A stretch of 64,000 nt of DNA from Candidatus Saccharibacteria bacterium oral taxon 488. Its GTDB lineage: Bacteria; Patescibacteriota; Saccharimonadia; Saccharimonadales; Saccharimonadaceae. Below, in pieces: positions 24,008-32,931 of the stretch. The stretch is from positions 434,001-498,000 of the forward strand of contig CP040001.1 in the NCBI GenBank assembly GCA_013100825.1, written 5' to 3'. Every line of letters starts with the position of its first letter. Position 1 is the stretch's first letter. The position numbers and the translations under genes were made by a program. The notes under the pieces are model-generated. The model was not told where the DNA came from and made no database searches. It worked only from the letters and a program-made list of their open reading frames with translations.

Positions 24008-24171
24008 TAATCATTACCTCCGTCTAACTCAACTGTACGCTCATCATCTGGGATACCCCAGCCTTCTTGCTCGGGTGTCCAGTCCTCTGGATCAATCGCA
24101 CCCCAACCTTCCTGTTCAGGTGTCCAATCTGCGTAGTGTTCACGATTGAGGCTATTAATAGTTTCACTCAT
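24007..24171 (-). CDS. Small acidic tryptophan-repeat protein between rplE and rpsN (new family candidate)
   Basis: A 54-residue frame overlaps the rplE stop by one base and the rpsN start by one base (TAATG at both ends), so all three are probably translationally coupled. A perfect AAAGGAGG precedes its ATG. It contains a tandem repeat, [10 protein letters not shown] at residues 15-24 and again at 30-39. The two copies differ at five codons, all synonymous, which argues for selection on the protein. There are 16 acidic and two basic residues (K/R), and four tryptophans, all in the repeats. No known ribosomal protein or factor matches. It could be a partner or chaperone of a basic ribosomal protein, or a regulator; this is inference. 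Confidence 0.87.
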   Translation of the reverse strand: MSETINSLNREHYADWTPEQEGWGAIDPEDWTPEQEGWGIPDDERTVELDGGND

Positions 24172-24755
24172 TACTTAACGCCTCCTTTCTTCTCAAACGG
24201 CATGCCGAACTTCTCGAGCAAGGCTCTTGACGCTTCCTTGCTGCCGTTCTTGATGACAAATGTTACCTGCAAGCCGTGCAAAATCTGTGTTTCCTCGAAC
24301 GTCAGTTCCGGGAATATTGACTGCTCGATGATACCCAGGTTGTAGTTACCGCCTTTGTCAAATTTCAGACCGACGCCGTGGAAGTCGCGGACGCGTGGCA
24401 GTGCCACGTTGATCAAACGATCCATGAACTCGTACATCCTGCTGCCGCGCAACGTGACGCTAACGCCGATTGGCGCACCCATGCCTTTACGAATACTAAA
24501 ACCAGCGATTGACTTCTTTGCTTGGCGGGCAACTGGTGCCTGACCGGTGATTTTCTCAACGGTGTTTTTGACAATTTCAAAATGACGCTTGTCATCTTTC
24601 TTTTTGCCGGTGCCAACGCTCACGATGATCTTTTCCAAAGCTGGCACTTGGTGCACGTTCTTTAGATCTAGTTCGGCTTGCAGTTCCTTCAGGTATTTTT
24701 CCTGGTACAAGGCTTTCAAGCGAGGAGCTGGCACGACGGTTTTCTTCTCTGCCAT
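24171..24755 (-). CDS. rplE: Large subunit ribosomal protein uL5
   Basis: The 194-residue protein has the family segments VPALEKIIVSVGTG, TGQAPVARQAKKSIAGFSIRKG and VALPRVRDFHGV. It binds 5S rRNA and forms the central protuberance. Its last codons (GGVK) contain the ribosome-binding site of the small acidic gene downstream. In most genomes rpsN follows directly. Confidence 0.97.
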   Translation of the reverse strand: MAEKKTVVPAPRLKALYQEKYLKELQAELDLKNVHQVPALEKIIVSVGTGKKKDDKRHFEIVKNTVEKITGQAPVARQAKKSIAGFSIRKGMGAPIGVSVTLRGSRMYEFMDRLINVALPRVRDFHGVGLKFDKGGNYNLGIIEQSIFPELTFEETQILHGLQVTFVIKNGSKEASRALLEKFGMPFEKKGGVK

Positions 24756-25075
24756 TATTTAATCTCCTTATTTTTTGCTTGGCGAGCGACGCGAGTTTTG
24801 CCGCCGTCAGCGTTCTTTACTAAACCAACCCGGCTGGTTTTGCCTGACTTTTCGTCAACAACCAGCGCGACTTTGCTGATGTCCATCGGTACGTGGATAT
24901 CTTTCTTGCCGCCTTTTGGGTTGTACTGGCTTGGCTTGACGTGGCGGTGCCCGACGCCAACACCTTCGACCAGAACAGTCTGATCTTTGGTGTTAACTTT
25001 CAGGACTTTACCAGTCGTACCCTTGTTCTTACCAGCAATTATTTTTACGGTGTCATCTTTGTGAATACGAGCCAT
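24755..25075 (-). CDS. rplX: Large subunit ribosomal protein uL24
   Basis: The 106-residue protein has a KOW motif at the N-terminus (DDTVKIIAGKNKGTTGKVLKV) and the GVGHRHVKPSQYNPKGG segment. It starts large-subunit assembly. Ends overlap neighbours by one base on both sides. Confidence 0.97.
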   Translation of the reverse strand: MARIHKDDTVKIIAGKNKGTTGKVLKVNTKDQTVLVEGVGVGHRHVKPSQYNPKGGKKDIHVPMDISKVALVVDEKSGKTSRVGLVKNADGGKTRVARQAKNKEIK

Positions 25076-25443
25076 TAGAGTACCTCCGGAGCCAAGCTGA
25101 TAATCTTCATGTAGCCCATGTCGCGTAGTTCGCGTGGCACTGGGCCGAAGACACGGGTAGCCTTTGGCTGCTTGTCATCGTTGATAATCACCACGGCGTT
25201 GTCATCAAAGCAAATGGTTGAGCCGTCTTTGCGGTGGATTTGGTCGCGGGTGCGAACCACCACAGCCTTGACGACAGATTTCTTTTTGACGTTGCCGGTT
25301 GGGCTGGCATCTTTGACTGAACAGACGATCACGTCACCAACGCGAGCGTAGCGGCGACGGGTACCGCCGAGAACGCGAATGCACAATACTTCTTTGGCAC
25401 CCGAGTTGTCAGCTACCTTGAGGCGAGATTCTTGTTGGATCAT
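25075..25443 (-). CDS. rplN: Large subunit ribosomal protein uL14
   Basis: The 122-residue protein begins [18 protein letters not shown] and ends with the typical [16 protein letters not shown]. It lies at the subunit interface. It overlaps rpsQ by four bases. Confidence 0.98.
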   Translation of the reverse strand: MIQQESRLKVADNSGAKEVLCIRVLGGTRRRYARVGDVIVCSVKDASPTGNVKKKSVVKAVVVRTRDQIHRKDGSTICFDDNAVVIINDDKQPKATRVFGPVPRELRDMGYMKIISLAPEVL

Positions 25444-25751
25444 TTGTTATCCTCCTTGGCCTCTTCCTCAGTTTCGCCAGAAACTTCAGCCTTTAGTTTG
25501 ATAGAACCGCGAGACTTTTCAATCACCTTGACCAGGGTAAAGCTCTTGGTCTTGGAAATTGGGCGAGTCTCTTCGATTTGCACCTTGTCGCCTTCGCCTG
25601 CTTGATTGGTCTCATCATGAGCAGTGTACTTGCGAGTCACGGTGTACTGTTTGCCGTAGAGCGGATGCGTTTCGCGGCTGGTGACCGTCACAGTGATGGT
25701 CTTGTCGCGCTTGGCACTCGTTACGACGCCAATCAGTGTTCGTCGGGCCAT
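25440..25751 (-). CDS. rpsQ: Small subunit ribosomal protein uS17
   Basis: The 103-residue protein has the OB-fold pattern [26 protein letters not shown] and [18 protein letters not shown]. It has an acidic tail of about 18 residues (ending EEEAKEDNK) beyond the usual end, which is unusual for this basic protein. Confidence 0.97.
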   Translation of the reverse strand: MARRTLIGVVTSAKRDKTITVTVTSRETHPLYGKQYTVTRKYTAHDETNQAGEGDKVQIEETRPISKTKSFTLVKVIEKSRGSIKLKAEVSGETEEEAKEDNK

Positions 25752-25957
25752 TACTTGCTCTCCTTTTCGTTAAGTTGTGTCAGCAGGCGCGCGATGTCCT
25801 TGCGGAGTGAACGCAACGCTTTTGGATTAACTAATTCGCCAGCAGCGTGAGAACGCTTTGCTTGAAGCAGGTCATTTCGCTTTTCGGCGAGTTCCTTCTT
25901 CAAATCGTCAACGGTCTTTACAACTGCTGCTTTTGCGGTTTTCTTTGTCTCAGTCAT
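25751..25957 (-). CDS. rpmC: Large subunit ribosomal protein uL29
   Basis: The 68-residue protein has the helical pattern DDLKKELAEKRNDLLQAK and ALRSLRKDIARLLTQLNE. It lies by the exit tunnel, where nascent-chain factors dock. It starts directly after rplP. Confidence 0.96.
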   Translation of the reverse strand: MTETKKTAKAAVVKTVDDLKKELAEKRNDLLQAKRSHAAGELVNPKALRSLRKDIARLLTQLNEKESK

Positions 25958-26370
25958 TATGCGTCCTCCCGCTTGATGAACTTACATTTGACTGGTAGTT
26001 TGTGGCTTGCCAGGCGCATTGCCTCGCGGGCCGTCTCCTCGGAAACGCCCTGCATTTCAAACATCACCGTGCCGGCCTTCACCTTGGCAACAAAGAACTC
26101 TGGATTACCCTTACCACCACCCATCTTCAAACCGAGTGGCTTGCGAGTAACTGGAGTGTGTGGGAAAATCCGGATCCAAATCTTACCGCCACGCTTGATG
26201 TAGCGGGTCATTGCCTGACGAGCGGACTCGATTTGGCGGGAGTTGATGCGCTCGTTTGATTGTGATTGCAGTGCAAAGTCGCCGAACGCGATGTAATTAC
26301 CACGGGTTGCTTGACCACGGTTTTTACCGATGCGAACTTTGCGATATTTAGTCTTTTTCGGTAACAGCAT
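25957..26370 (-). CDS. rplP: Large subunit ribosomal protein uL16
   Basis: The 137-residue protein begins [19 protein letters not shown] and holds [19 protein letters not shown]. It helps shape the A-site tRNA region. It follows rpsC with no gap. Confidence 0.98.
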   Translation of the reverse strand: MLLPKKTKYRKVRIGKNRGQATRGNYIAFGDFALQSQSNERINSRQIESARQAMTRYIKRGGKIWIRIFPHTPVTRKPLGLKMGGGKGNPEFFVAKVKAGTVMFEMQGVSEETAREAMRLASHKLPVKCKFIKREDA

Positions 26371-27006
26371 TTAGCGACTCCTTTCTCCCTTATAAATCCA
26401 CACTTTCACGCCGATGATACCAGCTGGTGTCTGGGCGCGAGCACAGTGGAAGTCAATATCAGCGCGAAGGGTGTGTAGCGGCACTGAGCCCTCGATCACC
26501 TTTTCGCGGCGTGCCATTTCAGCACCGTTCAAACGACCAGCCACCTCGATGCGGATACCTTTGGCGCCAGCACTCATGGTGTTTTGTGCGGTCATTTTGG
26601 TTGCGCGGCGGAAGTTGATGCGGCGCTCCAACTGGCGGGCGATGTTTTCAGCCACCAATTTGGCTGCTAGTTCCGGTCGGCGGACTTCCTCGATGTTGAT
26701 GCGAACTGCCTGACCGACGATTTTCTCAACTTGCTTTTTCAATTCATTCACGCCTGCACCACCACGGCCGATCACCACACCAGCTTTCGCTGTGTGAATG
26801 GTTACCGTGATCAAGTTGGCACTCCGCTCAATCTCAATGCGATTGATGGTTGGGCGTGAGGCAAATTTCTTCTCAATCAATTCGCGGATTTCGTGATCCT
26901 GGCGAATTGCCTCCGCAAACTCTTTCTTATTGGCCGTAAACCAACGAGAGCTCCAGTTCTTGTGAACTTGTAGGCGGAAGTTGATTGGATTCACTTTTTG
27001 ACCCAT
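26371..27006 (-). CDS. rpsC: Small subunit ribosomal protein uS3
   Basis: The 211-residue protein begins MGQKVNPINFRLQ and has the KH-domain GxxG loop (VVIGRGGAGVNELKK) and the C-terminal DIDFHCARAQTPAGIIGVKVW segment (quoted in part: TPAGIIGVKVWIYKGE). It lines the mRNA entry. Confidence 0.98.
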   Translation of the reverse strand: MGQKVNPINFRLQVHKNWSSRWFTANKKEFAEAIRQDHEIRELIEKKFASRPTINRIEIERSANLITVTIHTAKAGVVIGRGGAGVNELKKQVEKIVGQAVRINIEEVRRPELAAKLVAENIARQLERRINFRRATKMTAQNTMSAGAKGIRIEVAGRLNGAEMARREKVIEGSVPLHTLRADIDFHCARAQTPAGIIGVKVWIYKGERSR

Positions 27007-27471
27007 TTACTTCTCCTCCTTTTTTGCCGTGGTTTCGGCGGCTTTTTTCGCTGCAGGCTTGGCAGGTTTGGTCTCTGCCTTTGCCTTGGTCTCTGGTTTC
27101 TTCGCAGGCGCTTTCTTTGGCTTCTCGGTGCCAGTTACTTCAACCAAAATGTTTGACGTCTTTTTCTGGAATGGCAACGCACGGCCGCGTGACGCTGGCT
27201 TAAAGCGGCGTAGACGCGTACCAGTGGTAACGCTCAAGGTGGTAATTACCAAGCTTTTAGCGTCCAAGCCGTGGTTGTTGATGGCATTTGCCTTGGCGCT
27301 GTCGATTGCCTTTTTGACAGGCAAAGCAGCGCGTTTTGGCACGTGCTCCAAGATAACCAATGCATCAGCGACGGTGCGGCCGCGTACTAGGGCAGCCACC
27401 AAGCTAACCTTGCGTGGTGTTTGATCAACACCTTTGGCGTAAGCGCGAACAGTATAAGTTGTATCAGCCAT
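27007..27471 (-). CDS. rplV: Large subunit ribosomal protein uL22 with Lys/Ala-rich tail
   Basis: The 154-residue protein has the usual core (DQTPRKVSLVAALVRGRTV, then RLRRFKPASRGRALPFQKKT) of about 112 residues. About 40 further residues, rich in Lys, Ala and Pro (KKAPAKKPETKAKAE and similar), form a low-complexity tail. uL22 lines the nascent-chain tunnel; the tail would lie on the outside. Confidence 0.97.
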   Translation of the reverse strand: MADTTYTVRAYAKGVDQTPRKVSLVAALVRGRTVADALVILEHVPKRAALPVKKAIDSAKANAINNHGLDAKSLVITTLSVTTGTRLRRFKPASRGRALPFQKKTSNILVEVTGTEKPKKAPAKKPETKAKAETKPAKPAAKKAAETTAKKEEK

Positions 27472-27473
27472 GA

Positions 27474-27740
27474 TTACTTCTTATCCTTTCCGCCGTGCTT
27501 ACGGAACTTACGAGTTGGACTAAACTCACCGAGTTTGTGGCCAACCATGTTTTCAGTAATCAGCACAGGCACGTGCATCTTACCGTTGTAGACGGCGATG
27601 GTTCGACCGACCATTTCTGGGGTGATGGTCGAAGCGCGCGCCCACGTTTTGATAACGGTTCGATCGTCAAGGCTGAGAGCAGCGACTTTTTTCGCAAGCT
27701 TCACATCGACGAATGGACCTTTCTTTAATGAACGACTCAT
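27474..27740 (-). CDS. rpsS: Small subunit ribosomal protein uS19
   Basis: The 88-residue protein begins [15 protein letters not shown] and has the segments [19 protein letters not shown] and [14 protein letters not shown]. It lies in the 30S head near uS13. Confidence 0.98.
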   Translation of the reverse strand: MSRSLKKGPFVDVKLAKKVAALSLDDRTVIKTWARASTITPEMVGRTIAVYNGKMHVPVLITENMVGHKLGEFSPTRKFRKHGGKDKK

Positions 27741-27746
27741 CGTGAT

Positions 27747-28586
27747 TTACCTCTTCCTCTTCGCGTCGTGACGCGTGCGTACGATTAATTTATTTGAGCC
27801 TTTGCGGCGGCGAGTTCGATAACCCAGCGTCAATTGACCCCATGGCGTACGTGGTGCTTTACCAGTACCGTGGCGACCACCGTCACCACCACCATGTGGG
27901 TGATCTGCGGCGTTCATGACGACACCGCGGACGGTTGGGCGAATACCCTTGCGGCGGCGGCGACCAGCTGAACCGATTTTGACGTTCTGGTGCTGGACGT
28001 TACCGACTGTACCGATGGCAGCGGTTGCTTCCAGGCGAACTTTGCGAACTTCACCAGACGGCAATTTGATGGTTGCGTAATTGCCTTCTTTGGCCATCAA
28101 CTGAGCTTTGGCACCAGCGGCGCGAACCATTTGCGCACCTTTGCCGGCAGTCAGTTCAACAGCATAAATCATCGTACCAACAGGGATAGCAGACAGCGGC
28201 AGGCGGTTTGATGCCTCGATTGGCGCTTCCTCGCCAGTCTGAATCGTCTTGCCCTTGACCATTGAGGTGTCGGCCAATACGTAGTGGTACAGATTGTACT
28301 GATCTTTCACTCGAGCAATGCGTGCTGAGCGGTTTGGATCGTACTCAATTTCTTTAACCGTCAGAGTCAAGCCGCTCGGCAGATTGTGGTTCACCAAACG
28401 GTAGTGACGGCGAACGCCACCGCCGCGATGACGCACGGTGATGCGGCCTTGGTTGTTGCGGCCGGCATTTTGCTTTTTGGCTTTGGTCAGACTTTTGAGC
28501 GGTTTCTTCGTCGTGATATCCGACAAGTCCTGGCTCGTCATGCCGCGACGAGCAGGAGTGGTTGGATTGTAAGCTTTCACTGGCAT
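27747..28586 (-). CDS. rplB: Large subunit ribosomal protein uL2
   Basis: The 279-residue protein has the segments GRNNQGRITVRHRGGGVRR, GTVGNVQHQNVKIGSAGRRR and the conserved NAADHPHGGGDGG loop near the peptidyl-transferase centre. It lies between rplW and rpsS in the standard order. Confidence 0.98.
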   Translation of the reverse strand: MPVKAYNPTTPARRGMTSQDLSDITTKKPLKSLTKAKKQNAGRNNQGRITVRHRGGGVRRHYRLVNHNLPSGLTLTVKEIEYDPNRSARIARVKDQYNLYHYVLADTSMVKGKTIQTGEEAPIEASNRLPLSAIPVGTMIYAVELTAGKGAQMVRAAGAKAQLMAKEGNYATIKLPSGEVRKVRLEATAAIGTVGNVQHQNVKIGSAGRRRRKGIRPTVRGVVMNAADHPHGGGDGGRHGTGKAPRTPWGQLTLGYRTRRRKGSNKLIVRTRHDAKRKR

Positions 28587-28906
28587 TACTTGGTCTCCTC
28601 CATCTGCTGCTCTACTGCGTCAAACACATCGAGCTTATCGCCATCTTTCAGCGTCACGTAAGCCTTCTTCCAATCCTTGCGCGTAGTCGTGCCAGGATAG
28701 CGGTTCTTACCTCGTGAGAAACGCACAGCTTTGCCGTCTTGTACCAAGGTTTTCACCTTCAGGACAGTAACGTCAAATTGCGCTTCAACTGCTGCTTTGA
28801 TCTCGTTTTTATTCAGGTTGAGCGGAACGCGGAACACGTACACGCCATTGGCGCTCTGTGCATATGCTTTCTCGCTAATGCGTGGGATAATTGTCATCTG
28901 TTTCAT
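28586..28906 (-). CDS. rplW: Large subunit ribosomal protein uL23
   Basis: The 106-residue protein begins MKQMTIIPRISEKAYAQS and has FRVPLNLNKNEIKAAVEAQF and RKDWKKAYVTLKDGDKLD. The ATG at 28906 directly follows the rplD stop; the longer frame lies inside rplD. It is the docking site of trigger factor and SRP at the tunnel exit. Confidence 0.97.
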   Translation of the reverse strand: MKQMTIIPRISEKAYAQSANGVYVFRVPLNLNKNEIKAAVEAQFDVTVLKVKTLVQDGKAVRFSRGKNRYPGTTTRKDWKKAYVTLKDGDKLDVFDAVEQQMEETK

Positions 28907-28907
28907 A

Positions 28908-29513
28908 TTACGCTTCCTCCTTACCGAGCCATGCGGTGATGATGTCGAGGGCTTGTGGTGAGATAACAATATGATCAGCGTTCAGGATATGATACACGCT
29001 AAGGTAATTGGCACGGATCACCAATACCTCTTGCAAGTTGTTAGTTGCGCGCATCAACTCTGGCGTCTTTTCACTCGTGACAAGCAGTACTTTTCTATCA
29101 AGCTTGAACTGCTTCAAAAAGGCGACAGCATCGCGAGTCTTGCCAGTAACCTTTTCTTCATACGGCAATACGCTAATCTTCTTCGCCTCATGTGCTACCG
29201 TCAAGGCTTGGCGAATTGCCACTTTCTTGGCGGTTTTAGACAATTTTTTAGTGTAGTTTTCGTTGCCGCGTGGGCCAAAGACCACACCACCACCGCGCCA
29301 GATTGGGTTACGGGTTGAGCCGAAACGTGCCCGACCAGTTCCCTTTTGCTTCCATGGTTTTTTACCACCACCGGAAACTTCACCGCGCTGCTTGGTGGTT
29401 GCGCTCGCCAAACGAGCGTTGGCTAGATAGCCGTCATATGCCAATTTCAACAATTCGTGATTTGGCACGTCAACAGCGAAAATGTCTTTAGGAAGTTTGG
29501 TTGATTCAGCCAT
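28908..29513 (-). CDS. rplD: Large subunit ribosomal protein uL4
   Basis: The 201-residue protein has the tunnel-loop segment GGGKKPWKQKGTGRARFGS and WRGGGVVFGPRGNENY. In E. coli it also represses its own operon; whether it does here is unknown. It overlaps the rplC start region by one base. Confidence 0.97.
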   Translation of the reverse strand: MAESTKLPKDIFAVDVPNHELLKLAYDGYLANARLASATTKQRGEVSGGGKKPWKQKGTGRARFGSTRNPIWRGGGVVFGPRGNENYTKKLSKTAKKVAIRQALTVAHEAKKISVLPYEEKVTGKTRDAVAFLKQFKLDRKVLLVTSEKTPELMRATNNLQEVLVIRANYLSVYHILNADHIVISPQALDIITAWLGKEEA

Positions 29514-30127
29514 TACTTGTTACCTCCTAAAATGATCAGCCCTTTTCGCGGCCCAGGCACAGCGCCCTTTACCCCGATCAGATTGGTCTCTGGATCAACA
29601 TATGCCACTTCCAGGTTCTTGACCGTAACACGCTCGTGACCCATGTGGCCAGCCATCGTCTTACCCTTGAACACTTTTTGTGGATACATCGAGCCAATTG
29701 AACCTGGCTTACGAGTATTACCTTTACCACCGTGCGTCTTGCGGTGACGCTTAAAGTTGTGGCGTTTAATGGTTCCAGCGAAACCTTTACCTTTGCTGGT
29801 TCCGGTCGCATCGACAGAATCGCCGACTTCGAACGCGGAAACGTTGATTTCGTCGCCAACTTTGAGACCTTCAGGGATCTCGTCGACGCGGAATTCCCGA
29901 ATGTGCTTCGGGGTCACTTGGGCTGGCTTGACGTGTCCAGCCACGGCCTTGCTCAGGTTCTTACCCTCTCCATAAGCGACCTGTACCGCATTGTAACCGT
30001 CGGTTTCGACAGTTTTCACCTGAGTCACGGTGACAGGGCCGGCTTGGATCAGCGTCACCGGAATGGCTTTGCCGTCTTCAGCCAAGAGCTGGGTCATACC
30101 AAGTTTGGTACCGAGAAGTGTTTTCAC
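29513..30127 (-). CDS. rplC: Large subunit ribosomal protein uL3
   Basis: The 204-residue protein begins MKTLLGTKLGMTQLL from a GTG start with GAGGA just upstream. It has the segments GTSKGKGFAGTIKRHNFKR and GSIGSMYPQKVFKGKTMAGH. It is the first gene of the long ribosomal block. rpsJ, which normally comes before it, is not in this place. Confidence 0.97.
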   Translation of the reverse strand: MKTLLGTKLGMTQLLAEDGKAIPVTLIQAGPVTVTQVKTVETDGYNAVQVAYGEGKNLSKAVAGHVKPAQVTPKHIREFRVDEIPEGLKVGDEINVSAFEVGDSVDATGTSKGKGFAGTIKRHNFKRHRKTHGGKGNTRKPGSIGSMYPQKVFKGKTMAGHMGHERVTVKNLEVAYVDPETNLIGVKGAVPGPRKGLIILGGNK

Positions 30128-30248
30128 TTTTCCTCACTCCCACTTAAATACTCCTGATGACGTGCGGTTTCTGGGTTCTGCGTGAGGCGTTCATAATAAA
30201 CACTTCAATCATAGCCAGACCTGCTCATTCATCAAGGAGAACAGTTGA

Positions 30249-30262
30249 TATTACGCGTAATA
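30249..30262. promoter_or_regulatory. Perfect 14-bp palindrome at the start of the rplC mRNA
   Basis: TATTACGCGTAATA is fully symmetric and lies about 9-22 bases downstream of the predicted rplC transcription start. It could be an operator for a dimeric repressor. No regulator is identified. Confidence 0.4.
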
Positions 30263-30276
30263 GAAATTACTTTGTG

Positions 30277-30306
30277 ATTGTAACACACATTGGTCTGTGG
30301 CGTCAA
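30277..30306 (-). promoter_or_regulatory. Promoter of the rplC-rpsH block
   Basis: TTGACG (30301-30306), an 18-base spacer and TACAAT (30277-30282) predict a start near 30270 and a leader of about 143 bases before rplC. The leader is long enough for regulation. Confidence 0.7.
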
Positions 30307-30332
30307 CAGTGGTAGAATGTTGGTCTGGACTA

Positions 30333-30361
30333 TTGACACGATGTTGATTACCTGCTATAAT
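30333..30361 (+). promoter_or_regulatory. Perfect consensus promoter of the small gene at 30398
   Basis: TTGACA (30333-30338), a 17-base spacer and TATAAT (30356-30361) match the sigma-70 consensus at all 12 positions. The expected start is near 30368. It diverges from the rplC promoter. Confidence 0.88.
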
Positions 30362-30397
30362 TTGACAGTTTGAATAAAATAGCAAGAGGAGTAAAGC

Positions 30398-30652
30398 ATG
30401 ACTGCAACATCAGAAGCTAAGGCCTGGACAGATTATGACAAGGTCACAAGAAATCCAGAAACCGACAAAGACAGGAGAAAGTTCTTCGAATGGTTCGGGC
30501 AACTAACATATGAAAAAGTTGAAAATGGTGAACTATCGTATGAGGATCTAGAGACACTGGACCCAACCATACAACAAGCTGTAGAGATTGCTCTCAATTT
30601 ATATGCGGAATCACAGCAGGAAGCAGCACGAGAAGTTACTGAGACACAATAA
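30398..30652 (+). CDS. Small acidic soluble protein of unknown function
   Basis: The 84-residue protein is charged and helical, with no membrane segment. It has about 20 acidic residues, for example the segment KVENGELSYEDLETLDPTIQ. A strong AGAGGAG box precedes the ATG. The consensus promoter predicts very high expression, and the strong terminator after the gene makes it a single-gene unit between the two translation operons. No family recognised. Confidence 0.75.
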   Translation: MTATSEAKAWTDYDKVTRNPETDKDRRKFFEWFGQLTYEKVENGELSYEDLETLDPTIQQAVEIALNLYAESQQEAAREVTETQ

Positions 30653-30674
30653 CCGCTGAGTTCCGTTAGCCAAT

Positions 30675-30706
30675 AATAATACCGCCCCGTAAGGAGCGGT
30701 ATTATT
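30675..30706. terminator. Bidirectional terminator between the small gene and fusA
   Basis: An 11-bp stem (AATAATACCGC with GCGGTATTATT) is extended inside by two pairs after one mismatch, with a GTAA loop. It lies between the convergent stop codons of the 84-residue gene and fusA. Confidence 0.85.
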
Positions 30707-30721
30707 CATTATCATCACACC

Positions 30722-32809
30722 CTAGGCGTTGCGCTTTTCGATAATCTCCTGCGCTACGTTTGGTGGAACTTCCTCGTACTGCGCGAGCTCCATGGTGCTG
30801 GCTGCGCGACCCTGGCTCATCGAGCGGATGTCTGAGGTGTAGCCAAACATATTAGCCAGCGGCACAAAGGCCTTGACCAATTTGGCGCCGCCCATCAGAT
30901 CTTCCATGGCGTCGATGCGGCCGCGGCGTGAGTTCAGGTCGCCGATGATGTCGCCCATGAACTCTTCTGGAGTGGTAACTTCAACTTTCATGACTGGCTC
31001 GAGCAGGATTGGGGTTGCTTGCTTGATACCTTCGCGGGCTGCCAATGAACCTGCTAGCGAGAAAGCTAGTTCCGAGGAGTCGACATCGTGGTACGAACCA
31101 TCATACAGCGTTGCCTTGACGTCAACCACTGGATAGCCAGCGATGACACCACCTTCCAAGGTTTCCTTGATACCCTTCATCACAGCCGGGCGATATTCCT
31201 GAGGAACCACGCCACCCTTAATCTCGTCGATAAATTCAAAGCCTTTGCCAGCTTCGTTTGGCTCAAAGCGTACCCAAACGTCACCGTACTGACCGCGACC
31301 ACCAGACTGCTTGGCGTGCTTACCCTGGACTTCGGCGCGGCCCTTGATTGACTCGCGGAAGGCCACCTGCGGCTCGCCAATGTTCGCTTCAACCTTGAAC
31401 TCGCGCTTCATACGGTCGATCAAGATATCGAGGTGCAACTCACCCATGCCGGACATAATCGTCTGGCCAGTTTCTTCGTCAGTGTGGATGCGGAAGGTTG
31501 GGTCTTCCTCAGCCAGACGCTGCAAGGCCAATGCCATCTTCTCTTGGTCGGCCTTTGATTTTGGCTCAACGGCGATGGATACTGGTGGCTCTGGGAACTC
31601 GATACTTTCCAGGGCAATTGGGTGCGCTGGATCAGTCAAGGTATTACCAGTACCGGTGCTCTTCAAACCAACCACTGCCGCGATGTCGCCAGCACCGATT
31701 TTGTCGATTTCCTCGCGCTTGTCGGCGTGCATGCGCACGATACGGCCGATACGCTCTTTGTCGCCAGTGGTGGTATTCAGGACGTAGCTGCCCGAGCTCA
31801 AGACACCGGAATAGACGCGGATAAAGATCAATTTACCAACGAATGGGTCAGTAGCGATCTTGAACGCGAGAGCGCTCATCGGCTCTTTTTCGTCTGGCTT
31901 GCGGCTCACTTCATCGCCAGTCTTTGGATTTTTACCCCAAATTTCGTCAACGTCCAGCGGGCTTGGCAAGTAGTCAACCATCAGGTCAAGCAGCTTCTCC
32001 ACGATGACACCACGGCCGTCACCACCAGTGACTAAGAAGAAGTCACCAGCCAGCACTCGCTTACGCAGCGCCATTTTCAGTTCGTCGATAGTAATCGCTT
32101 CCTCACCCTGGTCGAGGAACTTCATCATCAATTCATCATCAGCCTCAACGGCATTTTCCACCAGCAGGGCGCGAGCATTCTTCGCCTTCTCCAGCATATC
32201 AGCCGGGATTTCGCCAACTTTCAACTCGTGGTCGGTGTAATCATCGTAGGTGTAGGCTTTCATGTCGACGAGGTCGACCACGCCGTTAATCGTCTTTTCA
32301 AAACCAATTGGGATGTGAATTGGAAAGGCTTGTTTGCTCAAGCGATTGTGAATTGATTCCAAAGATTTCCAGAAGTCACCACCGGTCTGGTTGATCTTGT
32401 TAACGAAGCAAATGCGCGGCACGCCGTATTTGTTAGCCTGGCGCCAGACGGTCTCAGACTGCGCCTCAACACCCATCTTGCCGTCAAACACGGTCACTGC
32501 GCCGTCGAGCACGCGTAGCGAACGCTCCACCTCAGCAGTAAAGTCGATGTGCCCTGGCGTGTCGATAATGTTAATCTTATGGTCTTTCCAGAAGCAGGTC
32601 ACCGCCGCCGAGGTAATGGTAATGCCCCGCTCCTTTTCCTGCGCCATCCAGTCGGTGGTCGCACCGTCGCCGTCACCCTTAACTACACCAATTTTATGTG
32701 TCAAGCCAGTGCGGTACAAGATACCCTCAGTGGTCGTCGTTTTACCGGCGTCAATATGGGCAATGATACCAATGTTTCTAAAGTTTTGTAATGGAACGTT
32801 TGCTGCCAT
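30722..32809 (-). CDS. fusA: Translation elongation factor G
   Basis: The 695-residue GTPase begins [18 protein letters not shown]. The G motifs are AHIDAGKT (G1), DTPGHIDF (G3) and NKIN (G4); domains II-V follow, with [16 protein letters not shown] in domain III and GVVPQEYRP in domain IV. It drives ribosomal translocation. AGGAAAG lies before the ATG at 32809; the longer frame upstream lacks support. It lies downstream of rpsL-rpsG but with two genes between. tuf is not nearby. Confidence 0.98.
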   Translation of the reverse strand: MAANVPLQNFRNIGIIAHIDAGKTTTTEGILYRTGLTHKIGVVKGDGDGATTDWMAQEKERGITITSAAVTCFWKDHKINIIDTPGHIDFTAEVERSLRVLDGAVTVFDGKMGVEAQSETVWRQANKYGVPRICFVNKINQTGGDFWKSLESIHNRLSKQAFPIHIPIGFEKTINGVVDLVDMKAYTYDDYTDHELKVGEIPADMLEKAKNARALLVENAVEADDELMMKFLDQGEEAITIDELKMALRKRVLAGDFFLVTGGDGRGVIVEKLLDLMVDYLPSPLDVDEIWGKNPKTGDEVSRKPDEKEPMSALAFKIATDPFVGKLIFIRVYSGVLSSGSYVLNTTTGDKERIGRIVRMHADKREEIDKIGAGDIAAVVGLKSTGTGNTLTDPAHPIALESIEFPEPPVSIAVEPKSKADQEKMALALQRLAEEDPTFRIHTDEETGQTIMSGMGELHLDILIDRMKREFKVEANIGEPQVAFRESIKGRAEVQGKHAKQSGGRGQYGDVWVRFEPNEAGKGFEFIDEIKGGVVPQEYRPAVMKGIKETLEGGVIAGYPVVDVKATLYDGSYHDVDSSELAFSLAGSLAAREGIKQATPILLEPVMKVEVTTPEEFMGDIIGDLNSRRGRIDAMEDLMGGAKLVKAFVPLANMFGYTSDIRSMSQGRAASTMELAQYEEVPPNVAQEIIEKRNA

Positions 32810-32891
32810 TGTCTTTCCTTTGTTAAAAATAGTTATTGTTCGAGATTCTCCGGAGCTATTTTGACGCACCAAAAAACTACGCTTGAGCTGT

Positions 32892-32920
32892 ATTATAGCA
32901 GACGATTGGCGTTTTGTGAA
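32892..32920 (-). promoter_or_regulatory. Promoter of fusA
   Basis: TTCACA (32915-32920), a 17-base spacer and TATAAT (32892-32897) predict a start near 32885 and a leader of about 76 bases. Confidence 0.7.
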
Positions 32921-32931
32921 TGAGCCCTGTC

